A DNA stretch of 6,045 nucleotides from CAZYWA01 sp964650975 [NCBI: uncultured bacterium] (GTDB taxonomy: Bacteria; JADJOY01), in the NCBI GenBank assembly GCA_964650975.1, contig CAZYWA010000493.1, forward strand, positions 1-6,045, read 5' to 3'. The position numbers and the translations under genes were made by a program. This document shows, piece by piece, positions 5,934 to 6,045 of this stretch. The first letter of the stretch is position 1. Each line of letters begins with the position of its first letter. The notes beneath the pieces are model-generated. The model saw only the letters and a program-made list of their open reading frames with translations. It was not told where the DNA came from and did not search any database.

Positions 5934-6045
5934 ATGAGCGGGGTCGAGGTTTGCCGAGGATTCAGCCGGGCCGGGGCGGGGGGAGTTCCCCCGGCGGGGG
6001 CCCGCGGGAAGGCACCAACCGGCAACCCCCCCGGGGGTAGGGCCC
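5934..6045 (+). CDS. Possible start of a further ORF, open to the window edge (doubtful)
   Basis: An ATG at 5934, preceded by GAGGG (5924-5928) at a 5-nt spacing and only 8 bp after the hydrolase-like stop, opens a frame with no stop through the right edge (37 codons). The translation begins MSGVEVCRGFSRAGAGG and continues as Gly/Pro/Ala/Arg-rich low complexity with no domain. Absence of stops is expected in such G/C-rich DNA, so this is a weak call. Confidence 0.12.
   Translation, partial: MSGVEVCRGFSRAGAGGVPPAGARGKAPTGNPPGGRA
5968..6034. repeat. G/C-homopolymer region with competing hairpins and possible G-quadruplex
   Basis: After the last gene there are runs GGG (5968-5970), GGGG (5973-5976), GGGGGG (5978-5983) and GGGGG (5996-6000). 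GGGGG at 5979-5983 can pair with CCCCC at 5988-5992 around the loop AGTT, or that C-run can pair with 5996-6000. A palindrome CCCCCGGGGG follows near 6028-6037. It could slow polymerase downstream of the gene, but there is no T-tract, so I do not call it an intrinsic terminator. Confidence 0.4.

Noticed and set aside
5950-6040. Resemblance of GGGAAGGC and following C-runs to a cobalamin riboswitch core
   Set aside because: Only a few short words match. The conserved internal segments and their pairing arrangement are missing, and the region is low complexity.

Overview
This window is GC-rich bacterial DNA. It probably comes from Myxococcota or a related lineage of the former Deltaproteobacteria. 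Three things point there: a MopE-type metal-binding motif followed by a MYXO-CTERM-like tail at the end of the last gene, a second secreted protein with a calcium-loop propeller and a GFESGD tail, and a sigma-54-like promoter. The taxon is an inference; no rRNA or other marker gene is present.

Layout: bases 1-1063 hold the minus-strand N-terminal 354 codons of an MFS-type exporter (MFS_3 / EntS-like family); its 3' end lies beyond the left edge. A 128-bp divergent intergenic region (1064-1191) separates it from a plus-strand gene (1192-3657) for an 821-residue exported protein. That protein is built almost wholly from 14 FG-GAP/VCBS-type calcium-loop repeats, enough for two seven-bladed beta-propellers, and ends in Cys-X10-Cys plus a GFESGD..WS tail. 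A 423-bp non-coding gap (3658-4080) follows. It contains a tandem octamer repeat, a 12-bp palindrome and a good sigma-54 promoter match. The gap leads to a second exported protein (4081-5925): a TIM-barrel glycoside-hydrolase-like domain, a beta domain, a MopE-type metal-binding motif and a MYXO-CTERM-like tail. The last 120 bp are extremely G/C-rich, with competing hairpins and no convincing gene.

How the genes may relate: the two plus-strand genes both encode Sec-exported, calcium-motif-rich proteins with different C-terminal endings, so both are likely to act at or outside the cell surface. The 423-bp gap with its own promoter-like site suggests they are not one simple operon. The hydrolase-like protein keeps a clear nucleophile motif (ITELGF), but the usual Asn-Glu-Pro acid/base motif reads Glu-Gln-Pro. 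It may therefore be a non-classical or inactive glycosidase. No CRISPR, tRNA, rRNA, insertion sequence or phage feature was seen.
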